A stretch of 64,000 bases of DNA from JAEVLT01 sp050496765 (GCF_050496765.1 NZ_JBNWEO010000013.1:623534-687533), one strand, 5' to 3'. Counted from the first letter of the stretch, positions 1 through 9,214 are shown. Notes: generated by a model not told the origin, from the letters alone. Program-made: numbers and translations.

Positions 1-784
1 GCAATTGCTTTTGTCCTAAAAATAAAAGCAATAATGTTGGTAAAATGACAACAATCACCGCGGCCATTACCACCCCCCAATCAGATGAAATTTCTTGCGA
101 TTGCATTTGCTTTAAGCCAATTTGAACGGTACGAACTTTTTCTGTATTGGTCACAAGCAATGGCCAAAGGTACATGTTCCATGTCGTTAAGAAAGTGTAC
201 ACACTTAGCGTTACAAGGCTTGTCCGCGATACCGGCAGAACCACACTCCATAAAAAGCGGAATCGGCTGATGCCTGCTACTTGTGAGGCCTCATACAATT
301 CTTTTGGTATCGTCTTAAATTGCTGTCTCAGCAAAAATGTCCCAAAAGCAAGTGCGAAAAACGGAACGGTTAGTCCTGCATATTGATTGATCCAACCAAG
401 CCTTTGCACCGTAATAAAATTGGGTACCATCGTCGCTTCCCACGGAATCATCATCGTTGATATGAATAGGAAGAAGATGGCCTCGCGCCCTTTAAAAGGA
501 ATGAAGACAAACGCAAAAGCTGCAAGCGCTGAGACAACAAGCTGACCGATCATGACGCTAATTGAAACCACAAAACTGTTCAACAAGTAATGCAGTAAGG
601 GAACTCTGGCAAAAGCTGCTTGATAATTGGTCAAAGAAAAGGACTTCGGCCACAATTTCCCCGCAAGCACTTCAGCTCCGCTCATAAAGCTAATGGTAAA
701 AGCATAGAGAATTGGAAACATCATCACCACAGCGGCCAGGATCAATAAAAGGTATGTCACTGATTTTCTCGTATTGCTGATCAT
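1..784 (-). CDS. ugpE: Glycerol-3-phosphate ABC transporter permease, UgpE-like (3' end cut by window)
   Basis: About 261 codons are visible, starting MISNTRKSVTYL and running off the window start, so only the last few residues should be missing. The protein is very hydrophobic and carries the inner-membrane permease signature region (EASQVAGISRFRFLWSVVLP), the EAA loop that contacts the ATPase. It is the second permease of a MalG/UgpE-type importer. Its ATG overlaps the stop of ugpA by 4 bases (ATGA), showing translational coupling. The substrate is inferred from the glpP gene at the head of the operon. The solute-binding protein (ugpB) is not in the window and would be expected beyond position 1. 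Confidence 0.85.
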   Translation of the reverse strand, partial: MISNTRKSVTYLLLILAAVVMMFPILYAFTISFMSGAEVLAGKLWPKSFSLTNYQAAFARVPLLHYLLNSFVVSISVMIGQLVVSALAAFAFVFIPFKGREAIFFLFISTMMIPWEATMVPNFITVQRLGWINQYAGLTVPFFALAFGTFLLRQQFKTIPKELYEASQVAGISRFRFLWSVVLPVSRTSLVTLSVYTFLTTWNMYLWPLLVTNTEKVRTVQIGLKQMQSQEISSDWGVVMAAVIVVILPTLLLLFLGQKQL

Positions 785-1719
785 TGATAATGAACCTTCC
801 TTTCTCCAAGCTTAAATTGCAGGATGGTAAGGATTAAAATACAGAAAAATAAAATCACGGCTTGAGCGCTGGCTGAGCCAATATTGTAATTGATAAACGC
901 ATCCTTATAAATGGAATAGACAATTACATTTGTAGTGTCAATCGGTCCGCCTTTTGTCAAAATATCAATTTGGCCGAAAGTTTGAAATGAATTGATAAAG
1001 GATACTGTAATAATAAAGAACAAAGTTGGCGATACCATTGGAATCGTTATTTTACGCAGCTGGTACCAATAGCTGACACCGGCAATTTGCGCGTTTTCAT
1101 ATAACTTTTCATCAATATTTTGCAACCCTCCAAGCAAAATCAAGAACGCGAAACCAACATTCATCCAAACCGTTGCAATCGATACAGCTGCCAAGGCATA
1201 ATGCGGATCCTGCAGCCATTGAATATTTTTCACACCAAAAACAGATAATACTTTGTTGATGACCCCGATCGCCGGATTGTACATAAACATCCAGATCACC
1301 GAGGAAGCAGCGACGCTCATCCCCATTGTGGAAGAAAAGATCGTTCGAAAAAATCCGACTCCTTTTAATTTCTCATTGGCGATCAAAGCAAGAAACAAGG
1401 CTAAAATGACTCCGCTCGGAACAGTATAAAGAACAAACAACAACGTCGCCTTCAAACTTTGCAGGAAATTGGGATCACTTAAGATATACGTAAAATTGTC
1501 CAAACCAACGAATTTTAGCGGAGTTCCTTGACTATCCGTTGCAAACAGGCTCAAATAAAGCGTGCGCAGCATTGGGTAAAATAAGAAGATCCCAAATAGG
1601 ATGAAGGATGGCAGCAAATAGGCCAGACCAACAATAAAATTCGAATTCATTTTTTTTGCCCGGGAATCATTCGTTGGCTCAGAGGCATTTGAAACAGCCA
1701 TCTTCGCAATGGTACTCAT
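781..1719 (-). CDS. ugpA: Glycerol-3-phosphate ABC transporter permease, UgpA-like
   Basis: A 312-residue integral membrane protein. A hydrophilic N-terminus of about 25 residues precedes six predicted membrane spans, the first around residues 28-50 (YLLPSFILFGIFLFYPM). The EAA loop is visible (YENAQIAGVSYWYQLRKITI). Length and layout match MalF/UgpA permeases. It forms the heterodimeric membrane channel with the UgpE-like protein downstream. The start codon overlaps the ugpC stop, and its own stop overlaps the ugpE start, so ugpC-A-E are tightly coupled. Glycerol-3-phosphate as substrate rests on the operon's GlpP; the permease family alone would also fit other sugars or phosphodiesters. Confidence 0.88.
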   Translation of the reverse strand: MSTIAKMAVSNASEPTNDSRAKKMNSNFIVGLAYLLPSFILFGIFLFYPMLRTLYLSLFATDSQGTPLKFVGLDNFTYILSDPNFLQSLKATLLFVLYTVPSGVILALFLALIANEKLKGVGFFRTIFSSTMGMSVAASSVIWMFMYNPAIGVINKVLSVFGVKNIQWLQDPHYALAAVSIATVWMNVGFAFLILLGGLQNIDEKLYENAQIAGVSYWYQLRKITIPMVSPTLFFIITVSFINSFQTFGQIDILTKGGPIDTTNVIVYSIYKDAFINYNIGSASAQAVILFFCILILTILQFKLGERKVHYQ

Positions 1720-2834
1720 GAAAACACCTCCATCGCCATCTCATTTTTCAAGCTTGTTTCATGGTATAAAACGTTTCCGGATTCCGAATCGAAAATGAAT
1801 ACATGCTCCGGCTGAATGGTCATTGGAATTTTATCGCCTACCGCAATATTCCACTGACCATTCCATTTGGCAGTCCATTGCATATGATCCCCCATCGAAA
1901 AGGTCAGAAGCGTTTCGGTTCCAAGAATTTCAACATTTTCAATTTCAGCAACAAAGCTTGCCTCTTCTGAAGATGCAGCCAATTGAATATGCTCGGGACG
2001 GATTCCCACCGTTACGTGCTGTTTCACAGCCATTGCCGTTGGCAACTGTTCAAACTTCACTGTATTCTTTTCAAAAATAAACGATTGGTCTTGAATACGG
2101 GCATCTGCTAAGTTCATTGGCGGTGAGCCGATAAATGATGCCACGAATGTATTGGCCGGCTCGTTGTAAATGTCAAGCGGCTTGCCAACTTGCTGGATAT
2201 GCCCATTGTTTAAAATCATCATTCGGTCTGCCATTGTCATCGCCTCTGTCTGGTCATGGGTGACATAAATCATCGTAATCCCCAATTTGCGCTGGATTTG
2301 ACGGATTTCCGAGCGCATTTTTGCTCGTAGTTTCGCATCCAGGTTGGACAATGGCTCGTCCATTAAGCAAATGGGCGAATGGGTCACAATTGCTCTTGCT
2401 AAGGCGACACGCTGGCGCTGTCCTCCTGATAACTGGCGGGGCTTTCGTTTCAGATACTCTGTCAGTCCCAACATTTCAGCAGCCTCATCACAGCGTTTTT
2501 TCATTTCCTGTTTCGATATTTTTTTCGTGTGCAAGCCAAAGGTAATGTTTTGCTCAACTGTCAAATGCGGGTATAGAGCATAGTTTTGAAAGACCATCGA
2601 CAAGTTGCGCTGGCTTGGCAGCAGATCATTGGCTTGCTGCCCTCCAATAAGCAATGTTCCGCCGGTGATCTCCTCAAGTCCGGCAATCATTCGCAGCATC
2701 GTACTCTTTCCGCAGCCGGAAGGCCCGACGAGCACGAAAAATTCGCCAGGTTCAATTGTTACCGAAATATCTTCAATGACCTTTGTTTTTTTGTCATATG
2801 ATTTGCTGACATTGATCAGTTCGACTTTTTTCAT
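1716..2834 (-). CDS. ugpC: ABC transporter ATPase, UgpC/MalK/MsmX family
   Basis: A 372-residue nucleotide-binding subunit. The Walker A motif is GPSGCGKST (about residues 38-46), the signature motif is LSGGQRQR, and Walker B is ICLMDEP followed by the H-loop VTHDQTEA. The C-terminal third is a TOBE/MalK-type regulatory domain (VGIRPEHIQL). It powers the UgpA/UgpE permease. Members of this family (MsmX in B. subtilis) can serve several sugar importers. That matters here because the sugar importer at 39-43 kb has no ATPase gene of its own. The ATG lies 4 bases inside the end of glpP. Confidence 0.92.
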   Translation of the reverse strand: MKKVELINVSKSYDKKTKVIEDISVTIEPGEFFVLVGPSGCGKSTMLRMIAGLEEITGGTLLIGGQQANDLLPSQRNLSMVFQNYALYPHLTVEQNITFGLHTKKISKQEMKKRCDEAAEMLGLTEYLKRKPRQLSGGQRQRVALARAIVTHSPICLMDEPLSNLDAKLRAKMRSEIRQIQRKLGITMIYVTHDQTEAMTMADRMMILNNGHIQQVGKPLDIYNEPANTFVASFIGSPPMNLADARIQDQSFIFEKNTVKFEQLPTAMAVKQHVTVGIRPEHIQLAASSEEASFVAEIENVEILGTETLLTFSMGDHMQWTAKWNGQWNIAVGDKIPMTIQPEHVFIFDSESGNVLYHETSLKNEMAMEVFS

Positions 2835-3445
2835 AAAATCTCTCCGTTCTTACTGGATTGGCCAACTGGTAATCCATTTCTCCAAAGTCTGGGTGTTCCA
2901 GTTGATACGGCCATTGCACCATTCTCAAGTGCTGCTTGTATTTGTTGCTGATTTTCGATTAACCCGCCGGTAATGATCGGAATGTCCGTTTTTTTCGTTA
3001 TCTTTCGGATCATATCCGGAATAATGCCCGGCATGATTTCAAGCGCATCCGGTTTCAGTTCATTTATCGTATCAAGTCCATGATGAACTGCATCTGTATC
3101 AACTAAGAATAGCCGCTGTATCGTTGCTAATCCCTCATTTTTCGCAAATTGGATCAGTGAACTTTTTGTTGAGACAATGCCATCCGGTTTCACAAACTTT
3201 GCAAGAAATTTAAGTCCTTCCTTGTCATAACTAATTCCCGGAATTTTTTCAACATGTAAAAATACCCGGCGGTGACGGGATTTCAGAAGATCCACATACC
3301 TTTTAATTACACTGATGTTTCCTATTAGTAAAAACGCGGTCTGAAGATCTGTTTCTAAAAACTTCTCTAAATTTTTTGGACTTTTTATCGCGGCAATCAT
3401 ACGATCCTCTTTTAAGTATTCTAAAAAATTTTTTGAAGTATTCAC
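2831..3445 (-). CDS. glpP: GlpP, glycerol-3-phosphate-responsive antiterminator
   Basis: About 204 residues, beginning with GTG at 3445. That start is preferred over a longer open frame back to 3547 because a strong GGAGGAAG ribosome site sits just upstream and because the longer frame reads through a terminator hairpin. The fold is a TIM barrel of the GlpP family, seen in GNISVIKRYVDLLKSR, FLHVEKIPGISYD, DGIVSTK, LEIMPGIIPDMI and IITGGLIEN. In B. subtilis GlpP binds leader RNAs of glp operons when glycerol-3-phosphate is present and prevents termination. Here it heads the operon with ugpCAE, so it probably controls its own operon through the hairpin at 3474-3538. Confidence 0.92.
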   Translation of the reverse strand: MNTSKNFLEYLKEDRMIAAIKSPKNLEKFLETDLQTAFLLIGNISVIKRYVDLLKSRHRRVFLHVEKIPGISYDKEGLKFLAKFVKPDGIVSTKSSLIQFAKNEGLATIQRLFLVDTDAVHHGLDTINELKPDALEIMPGIIPDMIRKITKKTDIPIITGGLIENQQQIQAALENGAMAVSTGTPRLWRNGLPVGQSSKNGEIL

Positions 3446-3473
3446 GTAGTCTTCCTCCCTGTCCCATTCGTCG

Positions 3474-3538
3474 CAAAAAAAGAAACCATAAAAAACACAA
3501 AAGGTCGAACACATTCCTATTGTTTTTTTATGGTTTCT
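3474..3538 (-). terminator. Leader terminator upstream of glpP, candidate GlpP antitermination target
   Basis: On the minus strand an almost perfect 16-17 bp stem (AGAAACCATAAAAAA paired with TTTTTTATGGTTTCT, one bulged base) closes a loop of about 23 bases and is followed by seven Ts. It sits about 30 bases before the glpP GTG and within its transcript. Rho-independent terminators in glp leaders are the known sites of GlpP action in B. subtilis. The assignment as a GlpP target is inference from position. Confidence 0.75.
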
Positions 3539-3741
3539 CCAATTCACAACCGGGATTATTCACTTTTCGTACACATGTTTATCATAAACGGTCATTATAA
3601 AGGGAATATAAACTGAACATGGAGTTTTCGTAAAGAAATGTTGAGGAATTGTAAAACTTACTTTCTGGGGCAAAGGAACAAACGGTTTAAAAAGTCAGCA
3701 TCCTTAGTATGGAAGATTCGCACACTTTCCAGATTGGTCAT

Positions 3742-3778
3742 AAAAATGGCGGTTCTCTTATTTTTTACAAGAACCACC
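3742..3778 (-). terminator. Terminator after spoVR
   Basis: The arms GGTGGTTCT and AGAACCGCC on the minus strand form a 9-bp stem (one G-U pair) with an A/T loop, followed by ATTTTTA. It lies just downstream of the spoVR stop codon. Confidence 0.7.
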
Positions 3779-3791
3779 TTTTCTGCTTTGT

Positions 3792-5207
3792 TTAGATATA
3801 CTTTCGATGAACGGCTTTGCCGTCGTACGTAAAGAGCATGGTGCGGTCTTCGACGATTGTTTCCATATGGACGGGTCTTCCCCATAGTTGGTAAATATAG
3901 GGTAATACTTTTTCCAAATATTTCACGTCAAGTTCGATGCCTTCATACCAATGCTTCATATACAATTCGCCATTTTTCAAATAGTCGCCATCATTAACGG
4001 TTATATATGGGAATCCGCCATTTACTCTCATGTTGACTAGCTGGTCGCGCACTTGCTCCCACTGTTTATCAATAATTTTGTAATCGCGGCCTTGCTTTTG
4101 GAACAAATACATATCCTCGCGCATGACTAAATCCTTCGTTAAATAATTCCTTAAAAATGAAATATCGGATTCAATTTCCCGAACTTCAAAAATTTTCTCC
4201 CGACCGAAGCCTGGATCGACACCGCGGCGCCTCATCTCCTCTGTTGGATGGTTATAGCGCTCCTCGATGTCTTCATATATTTTAATTCCCAAATAATACG
4301 GATTGATCCCGGTCTTTGATGGCTGCACGACACCTGCATTTAATTTGGCAAATTCGATTGCTTCGTCGCTCGTCAAATCCATTTCCCTCAAAATTCGCTG
4401 ATGCCAAAACGATGCCCAGCCTTCATTCATGATTTTTGTTTCAAGCTGCGGCCAAAAATAAAGCATTTCTTCGCGCATCATTGTTAAAATGTCGCGCTGC
4501 CAATCTTCCAATTCCCTGCTGTATGATTCAATAAACAACATCAAATCCTTTTCAGGCCTTGGTGGAAATTTCTTTTTTGACGGCTTTTTACCTTCATCTT
4601 GCTTTTGTTTTTCATCCAGATTCCATAAATCATCGTAAGGAGTTTGCGACGGTTTTATTTCATCATCCTCTTCTTCATCATCGATCGACCATGCGAGTTT
4701 CGGACGCATCAAGGAAGGATCAATATGTTCATCAATGGCTAAAACGGCGTCAAGGAATTTCTCCACTTCACTTTTTCCGTGCTGGATTTCATACTGGCGG
4801 ATCCGCTCCGCTGTTGCTGCCATGCTTTCAACCATGTCCCGCTTTGTATTTTGGAAACGGACATTGTTTTTAAAAAAGTCACAATGCGCCAAAACATGCG
4901 CCACAATCAATTTATTTTGAATTAAACTGTTTGAATCAAGCAGGAAAGCATAGCAAGGATTAGAATTAATTACCAACTCGTAAATTTTACTGAGGCCTAA
5001 ATCATACTGTAATTTCATTTTGTAAAATTGCTTGCCAAAGCTCCAATGGGAAAAACGCGTCGGCATTCCATATGCTCCAAATGTATAAATAATATCGGCA
5101 GGGCAAATTTCATAACGCATCGGGTAAAAGTCCAAACCAAAACCGCTTGCGACTTCAGTAATTTCGCTAATGGCATATTCCAGTGCTTTGCGATCCTCTA
5201 CATTCAT
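3792..5207 (-). CDS. spoVR: SpoVR, stage V sporulation protein R
   Basis: 471 residues from the ATG at 5207 (MNVEDRKALEYAI), which has GGGGAA upstream. The frame is open 15 codons further, but that extension lacks a ribosome site. The protein matches the SpoVR family throughout, for example GFGLDFYPMRYEICPADII, THWS-like FSHWSFGKQFYKMKLQYD, and the conserved HVLAHCDFFKNN and NEGWASFWHQRIL segments. SpoVR acts in the mother cell and is needed for proper spore cortex formation in B. subtilis; its biochemical activity is not established. yhdB lies next door on the opposite strand, as in other Bacillus. Confidence 0.95.
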   Translation of the reverse strand: MNVEDRKALEYAISEITEVASGFGLDFYPMRYEICPADIIYTFGAYGMPTRFSHWSFGKQFYKMKLQYDLGLSKIYELVINSNPCYAFLLDSNSLIQNKLIVAHVLAHCDFFKNNVRFQNTKRDMVESMAATAERIRQYEIQHGKSEVEKFLDAVLAIDEHIDPSLMRPKLAWSIDDEEEDDEIKPSQTPYDDLWNLDEKQKQDEGKKPSKKKFPPRPEKDLMLFIESYSRELEDWQRDILTMMREEMLYFWPQLETKIMNEGWASFWHQRILREMDLTSDEAIEFAKLNAGVVQPSKTGINPYYLGIKIYEDIEERYNHPTEEMRRRGVDPGFGREKIFEVREIESDISFLRNYLTKDLVMREDMYLFQKQGRDYKIIDKQWEQVRDQLVNMRVNGGFPYITVNDGDYLKNGELYMKHWYEGIELDVKYLEKVLPYIYQLWGRPVHMETIVEDRTMLFTYDGKAVHRKYI

Positions 5208-5236
5208 TGACCATTCCCCTTTCTTCTTCTTATCAC

Positions 5237-5265
5237 AATGTATGAAGTTCAATAGGGAATGATGA
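5237..5265 (-). promoter_or_regulatory. Candidate sigma-E promoter of spoVR
   Basis: On the minus strand TCATCAT (a -35 element matching 5 of 7 positions of the SigE consensus KMATATT), a 14-base spacer and CATACATT (close to the SigE -10 CATACAAT) lie about 30 bases before the spoVR start. SigE control of spoVR is known in B. subtilis; this site is inferred from the match. Confidence 0.6.
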
Positions 5266-5409
5266 AACGAGTTTCGAGTAAAAATCGTTCACTTTTATTC
5301 AGGAAAAATCCGGAAAGCGCATCAAATCAACCTGTCCAACATTTTCTGCGAAAGTTCTGATCGGAACTTCATAAACTAAAATCAACTCCTATTAAGGAGG
5401 AGAATAAAA

Positions 5410-5664
5410 ATGAATAAATTGGATTACGATCGGGCGTTGTATTATACACACCGGTCAGAATGGGATAACTTGTTAATCTTAATGGTTCGCACCGAGGATC
5501 ATTTTTTGTCAAAAAAAATTGAGCATTTCCTGCATGCTTACAATTTTGAACATGATTACAAAATCGTTGAAGAAACATTATATTCACTGCTGCGTTACAT
5601 CGACCATGCAAACGAAGCACTCCATTCCGATCCAACTTCAACACCGATGTATAGTCTATCCTGA
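5410..5664 (+). CDS. yhdB: YhdB-like small protein
   Basis: 84 residues, MNKLDYDRALYYTHRSEW at the start, with a textbook AAGGAGGAG ribosome site 6 bases before the ATG. It is acidic, His- and Tyr-rich and soluble. I assign it to the YhdB family because of sequence resemblance and because yhdB neighbours spoVR in B. subtilis. The function is not known. It is transcribed divergently from spoVR. Confidence 0.75.
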   Translation: MNKLDYDRALYYTHRSEWDNLLILMVRTEDHFLSKKIEHFLHAYNFEHDYKIVEETLYSLLRYIDHANEALHSDPTSTPMYSLS

Positions 5665-5726
5665 AATTTAAGAGGAGATACTGTCAATTTTTACAACCGG
5701 ACAATAGAATTCCACCACCAAAAAAA

Positions 5727-5755
5727 ACGGTTCCCTAAGCAGGGAACCGTTTTTG
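5727..5755. terminator. Bidirectional terminator between yhdB and pgcA
   Basis: A perfect 10-bp stem, ACGGTTCCCT-aagc-AGGGAACCGT, flanked by an A-run on the left and a T-run on the right, so it can stop transcription from both converging genes. Confidence 0.9.
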
Positions 5756-5757
5756 CT

Positions 5758-7500
5758 TTATTTTTCAGCTGCCATAGCCATTTTTTGATCGACAAGATCC
5801 ATAAATGCCTTTTCAACCGCCTGCAGTTTTGCTTTGCTTTCTTTAAGGCTGCTGCTGTTCACACCAAAGTAGAATTTCACTTTTGGCTCTGTTCCTGACG
5901 GACGCAAGCACACCCATGAACCATCTTCGAAGGTGTATTTCAGGACATTCGATTTCGGAAGATCCATTTTTTCAGAACCGTTTTTCGTTACCCGAAGCCC
6001 GGTTAAATAATCTTCTGACGCTTGTACAGCAATCCCGGCCAGCTCTTTCATTGGTTCGGCACGGAAGGAGGATAAGATGCGCGCAATGGTTTCGGCTCCA
6101 TCTTTTCCTTTTAACGTAATCGAACGAAGACCTTCGAGGAAGTAGCCGTATTTTTCAAATACTTGCATTAGCCCTTCATAAAGCGACAAGCCTTGTTTTT
6201 TATAATACGCACATACTTCCGTTGCTAAAAGAGCTGCTTGAACAGCATCTTTATCACGGACAAAGTCGCCAATCAAGTAACCATAGCTTTCTTCATAACC
6301 GAAAAGGAAAGAGTGGGCACCTGAAGATTTGTACTCATTGATTTTTTCAGCAATAAATTTAAATCCTGTCAGAACGTCTACTGTCTCAAGTCCGTAAGCA
6401 GCAGCAATTTCCCGGCCAATCTCGGACGTTACGATCGTCTTAAGGACAACGGCATTGCTCGGAATACTGTTCTTTGCTTTCTTTTGTGTCAGCAAGTAGT
6501 CAAGCAGAAGGGCACCAGTCTGATTTCCAGTTAAAACAACATACTCCCCTTCCCGGTTTTTGGTTGCAACGCCGAGACGGTCTGCATCCGGATCGGTTCC
6601 GATTAAAATATCCGCACCCATTTCTTTTCCGTCGCGTATCGCCAGTTCAAATGCAGCATGCTCCTCCGGATTCGGGCTTTTAACGGTTGAAAATTCTGGA
6701 TCAGGCAACTCCTGTTCTTTTACAACATGAACATTTTTATAGCCAAGAGCCGTCAGCGCGTTTCGCACCGGTTTATTGGCTGTACCGTGAAGTGGTGTAA
6801 ACACAATTTGAATATCCGATTCCAATGCCAATTCCGGATTTTCTGAAATCGTTTTTAATTTTTCAATATAGGCATTATCGATTTCCGTACCAATGGTAAC
6901 AATTAACCCGGCTGCACGGAGTTTGTCTTCACTTTCAACTTCAATCAGCAATTCATTCTCGATTTCATTTACTTTGGCAATCACTTCGTCTGCACTTGCG
7001 GGCGGAAGCTGACCGCCATCATTGCCGTAAACTTTGTAACCGTTGTATTCAGGCGGATTGTGGCTCGCTGTAATGACAATGCCGGAAAAAGCATTTAAAT
7101 AACGCACAGCAAATGACAATTCTGGCGTCGGGCGCAACTCGTCAAACACATATGTCTGAATTCCCTTTGTTGCAAGCGTTTTGGCTGCTTCCATGGCAAA
7201 CTCAGGTGATTTATGACGAGAATCGAAAGCGATGACAACACCGCGTTTTTTCGCTTCCATCCCATTTTCTTCTATGTATGCCGCCAAGCCGGCAGAAGCC
7301 TTTCGAACGGTATAAAGGTTCATCCGGTTTGTGCCAACCCCAATTTCTCCTCGCATTCCGCCGGTACCAAATTCCAAGTTTTTATAAAAAACTTCCTCTA
7401 ATTGTTTCTCATCATTGGCAAGGGTCGCCAATTGTTCTTTTAGCTCAGGGTCCAGATTTTCAAATTGGATCCATCTGTTTGCATTCGTTTTCCAGTCCAT
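5758..7500 (-). CDS. pgcA: Phosphoglucomutase / phosphomannomutase PgcA
   Basis: 580 residues, a full-length alpha-D-phosphohexomutase. The active-site serine loop is TASHNPPEYNGYK (about residues 143-155), the metal-binding loop is GTDPDADRLGV, the sugar-binding loop is GYEESYGYLIGD, and the phosphate-binding loop is RPSGTEPKVKFYF near the C-terminus. It interconverts glucose-6-phosphate and glucose-1-phosphate, feeding UDP-glucose for wall teichoic acid and glycolipid synthesis. The start is fixed by a GGAGGAGATT ribosome site. The order pgcA, yhcU, yhcT is seen in related Bacillus. Confidence 0.95.
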   Translation of the reverse strand: MDWKTNANRWIQFENLDPELKEQLATLANDEKQLEEVFYKNLEFGTGGMRGEIGVGTNRMNLYTVRKASAGLAAYIEENGMEAKKRGVVIAFDSRHKSPEFAMEAAKTLATKGIQTYVFDELRPTPELSFAVRYLNAFSGIVITASHNPPEYNGYKVYGNDGGQLPPASADEVIAKVNEIENELLIEVESEDKLRAAGLIVTIGTEIDNAYIEKLKTISENPELALESDIQIVFTPLHGTANKPVRNALTALGYKNVHVVKEQELPDPEFSTVKSPNPEEHAAFELAIRDGKEMGADILIGTDPDADRLGVATKNREGEYVVLTGNQTGALLLDYLLTQKKAKNSIPSNAVVLKTIVTSEIGREIAAAYGLETVDVLTGFKFIAEKINEYKSSGAHSFLFGYEESYGYLIGDFVRDKDAVQAALLATEVCAYYKKQGLSLYEGLMQVFEKYGYFLEGLRSITLKGKDGAETIARILSSFRAEPMKELAGIAVQASEDYLTGLRVTKNGSEKMDLPKSNVLKYTFEDGSWVCLRPSGTEPKVKFYFGVNSSSLKESKAKLQAVEKAFMDLVDQKMAMAAEK

Positions 7501-7675
7501 TTAATCTCCTCCAATTTCTTTTACCCTTATCCTTTTCGATGTGATGGTGGAATACTCCTTTTAAAAAAATCCGCAATAATTTGACAATATTCGCATTTTT
7601 CCAAGGCAGAACCCGCTCCGCCACTTTCGACCCTTTCATTTTATCGTTAGGGCGAACGAAAGTACATAGGGAAGA

Positions 7676-7707
7676 AATAAAAAGCGCCTTCTTAAAATGA
7701 AGACGCA
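7676..7707 (-). terminator. Terminator after the YhcU-like gene
   Basis: On the minus strand GCGTCTTC pairs with GAAGGCGC (one G-U) across a short AT loop and is followed by TTTTTATTT, directly after the stop codon at 7713. Confidence 0.75.
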
Positions 7708-7712
7708 CCAAG

Positions 7713-8114
7713 TTAAATGAGCAATTGATTCACTGCTCTTGTGTAGACACTTAAATGATTTTGTTTCTTTTCCAGTTTAGCCTCAATGAAATGTTGCAAA
7801 TCAAACGGAAAAAAAAGACCATAACTTTGCAAAATAGCTACGTTTTTTTCAAAAAGCAGTGAATGCTCTTTTTTCAAAATGGCTGATTCAAGAATAGAAA
7901 TAATGGTCTGCAACGAGACCATCACTTGGAACGCATCCTTCAAGGTGCTAAAATCAGCCAAATGTTCGCTTGCGATACGAAGAACTTGTAAGCGCTCATA
8001 TTCTTTAATCTCTTGATCAGTGAAAAAGTTTGGAAATACATGAGAATACATGTATTGAACAAGATCACTGATTTCCTCCTCCTGCCCTGGTGTCGAGGCA
8101 AAAACAATCTTCAC
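7713..8114 (-). CDS. yhcU: YhcU-like protein (DUF5365 type)
   Basis: 133 residues starting MKIVFASTPGQEEEISDLV. It is soluble, rich in helix-forming residues, with no membrane span or known catalytic motif. It resembles Bacillus YhcU proteins, and its place between pgcA and the divergent yhcT supports this. Function unknown. A pseudouridine synthase is divergently transcribed from the same intergenic region. Confidence 0.65.
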   Translation of the reverse strand: MKIVFASTPGQEEEISDLVQYMYSHVFPNFFTDQEIKEYERLQVLRIASEHLADFSTLKDAFQVMVSLQTIISILESAILKKEHSLLFEKNVAILQSYGLFFPFDLQHFIEAKLEKKQNHLSVYTRAVNQLLI

Positions 8115-8252
8115 ATATAACCCACCTTTGCCTGCACAATAATCTAGCGTAAAATATAACTAAAGAATAACATACTTGTGGCAGCAAAATGGGTGGTAAT
8201 TATACCCACGCAAAAATGCCTAATGACATCTGAACATGAAGGAGAACATCAT

Positions 8253-9176
8253 ATGCTACAAACAAATCGAAAAGGGGATTGGCTGGAGATCATTATTCCA
8301 GATGAATGGAAAAATAAATCAGTCGAAGATTTGTTTCACCAAATTTGGAACTGCCCGAGAAAACTAACCCATCTTTTCCGGATGGGAAAAAAAGTATGGC
8401 TGAACGGGAAACCGGCAAACTGGCGCGAACCTTTTGGAACAGGAGCAAAACTCTCACTCCAATTGTTTTCCGAAAACATGCCGGATATTCCGGCAACATA
8501 CCTTGATGTGCCGGTTCTTTATGAAGATGATCATTTGCTTATTTTCAATAAGCCGCCCTTTATCACAACCCATCCAAACAATCCAAGCATGGAGAAAAAT
8601 ACGCTGCTCAATGCAGCCGCGTTTCATATGCTGGCTAATGGGGAAACTGGGGAGGTGCGCCATATTCATCGCTTGGATCGTGACACATCCGGTGCAATTG
8701 TTTTCGCAAAACACTCTTTTGCAGGTGCACTTCTTGACCAATTGCTGGAAAAGCGCAAAATCAAACGGACATATGTGGCAATTGTTCATGGAATGATAAC
8801 GGGCAAAAACGGCACTTTTTCTAAGCCGATCGGCCGTGACAGGCACCATCCGACAAGAAGAAGGGTCTCACCTACAGGTCAAGAAGCCCTCACGCATTAT
8901 CAAGTGATCAAGCGGGATCTTGCCAGTCAGCTAACCTACGTAAAATGCTGGCTTGAAACGGGGAGAACCCATCAAATTCGCGTCCATTTCAGCGATGCGG
9001 GTCACCCGCTTGCAGGTGATCTTTTATATGGAGGAAAAGCGATTTTTCCAAGACAAGCCCTGCATGCAGCCAAACTTGAATTCACCCATCCGTTCACAGA
9101 AGAACGAATCGAATGCTATGCACCATTTCTCGATTCCCCTCCTATTTTTAAGGATATTGATCTTTATCGTCTCTAG
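8253..9176 (+). CDS. yhcT: RluA-family RNA pseudouridine synthase (YhcT/RluD-like)
   Basis: 307 residues from the ATG at 8253, which follows AAGGAGAACATC; the frame is open another 25 codons upstream but without a ribosome site. The catalytic aspartate lies in HRLDRDTSGAIVFAK, and other family blocks are visible: FNKPPFITTHP, RTYVAIVHG, LETGRTHQIRVH and HPLAGDLLYGG. It isomerises specific uridines in structured RNA, probably rRNA; the exact target site cannot be read from the sequence. The C-terminal HAAKLEFTHPFT is typical of the family. Confidence 0.92.
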   Translation: MLQTNRKGDWLEIIIPDEWKNKSVEDLFHQIWNCPRKLTHLFRMGKKVWLNGKPANWREPFGTGAKLSLQLFSENMPDIPATYLDVPVLYEDDHLLIFNKPPFITTHPNNPSMEKNTLLNAAAFHMLANGETGEVRHIHRLDRDTSGAIVFAKHSFAGALLDQLLEKRKIKRTYVAIVHGMITGKNGTFSKPIGRDRHHPTRRRVSPTGQEALTHYQVIKRDLASQLTYVKCWLETGRTHQIRVHFSDAGHPLAGDLLYGGKAIFPRQALHAAKLEFTHPFTEERIECYAPFLDSPPIFKDIDLYRL

Positions 9177-9182
9177 CAGTTG

Positions 9183-9214
9183 AAAAGCCTCCCCATTCAG
9201 CAGGGAGGCTTTTT
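9183..9214. terminator. Terminator after yhcT
   Basis: AAAAGCCTCCC and GGGAGGCTTTTT form a perfect stem with an 8-9 base loop immediately after the yhcT stop. Flanking A- and T-runs make it usable from both sides. Confidence 0.9.

Noticed and set aside
7460..7711. An 83-codon minus-strand frame upstream of pgcA
   Set aside because: It overlaps the pgcA start and ribosome site and has no protein-like pattern of its own.
8178..8252. Longer N-terminus for the pseudouridine synthase
   Set aside because: The extra 25 codons have no ribosome site, while AAGGAG lies at the right distance before the internal ATG.
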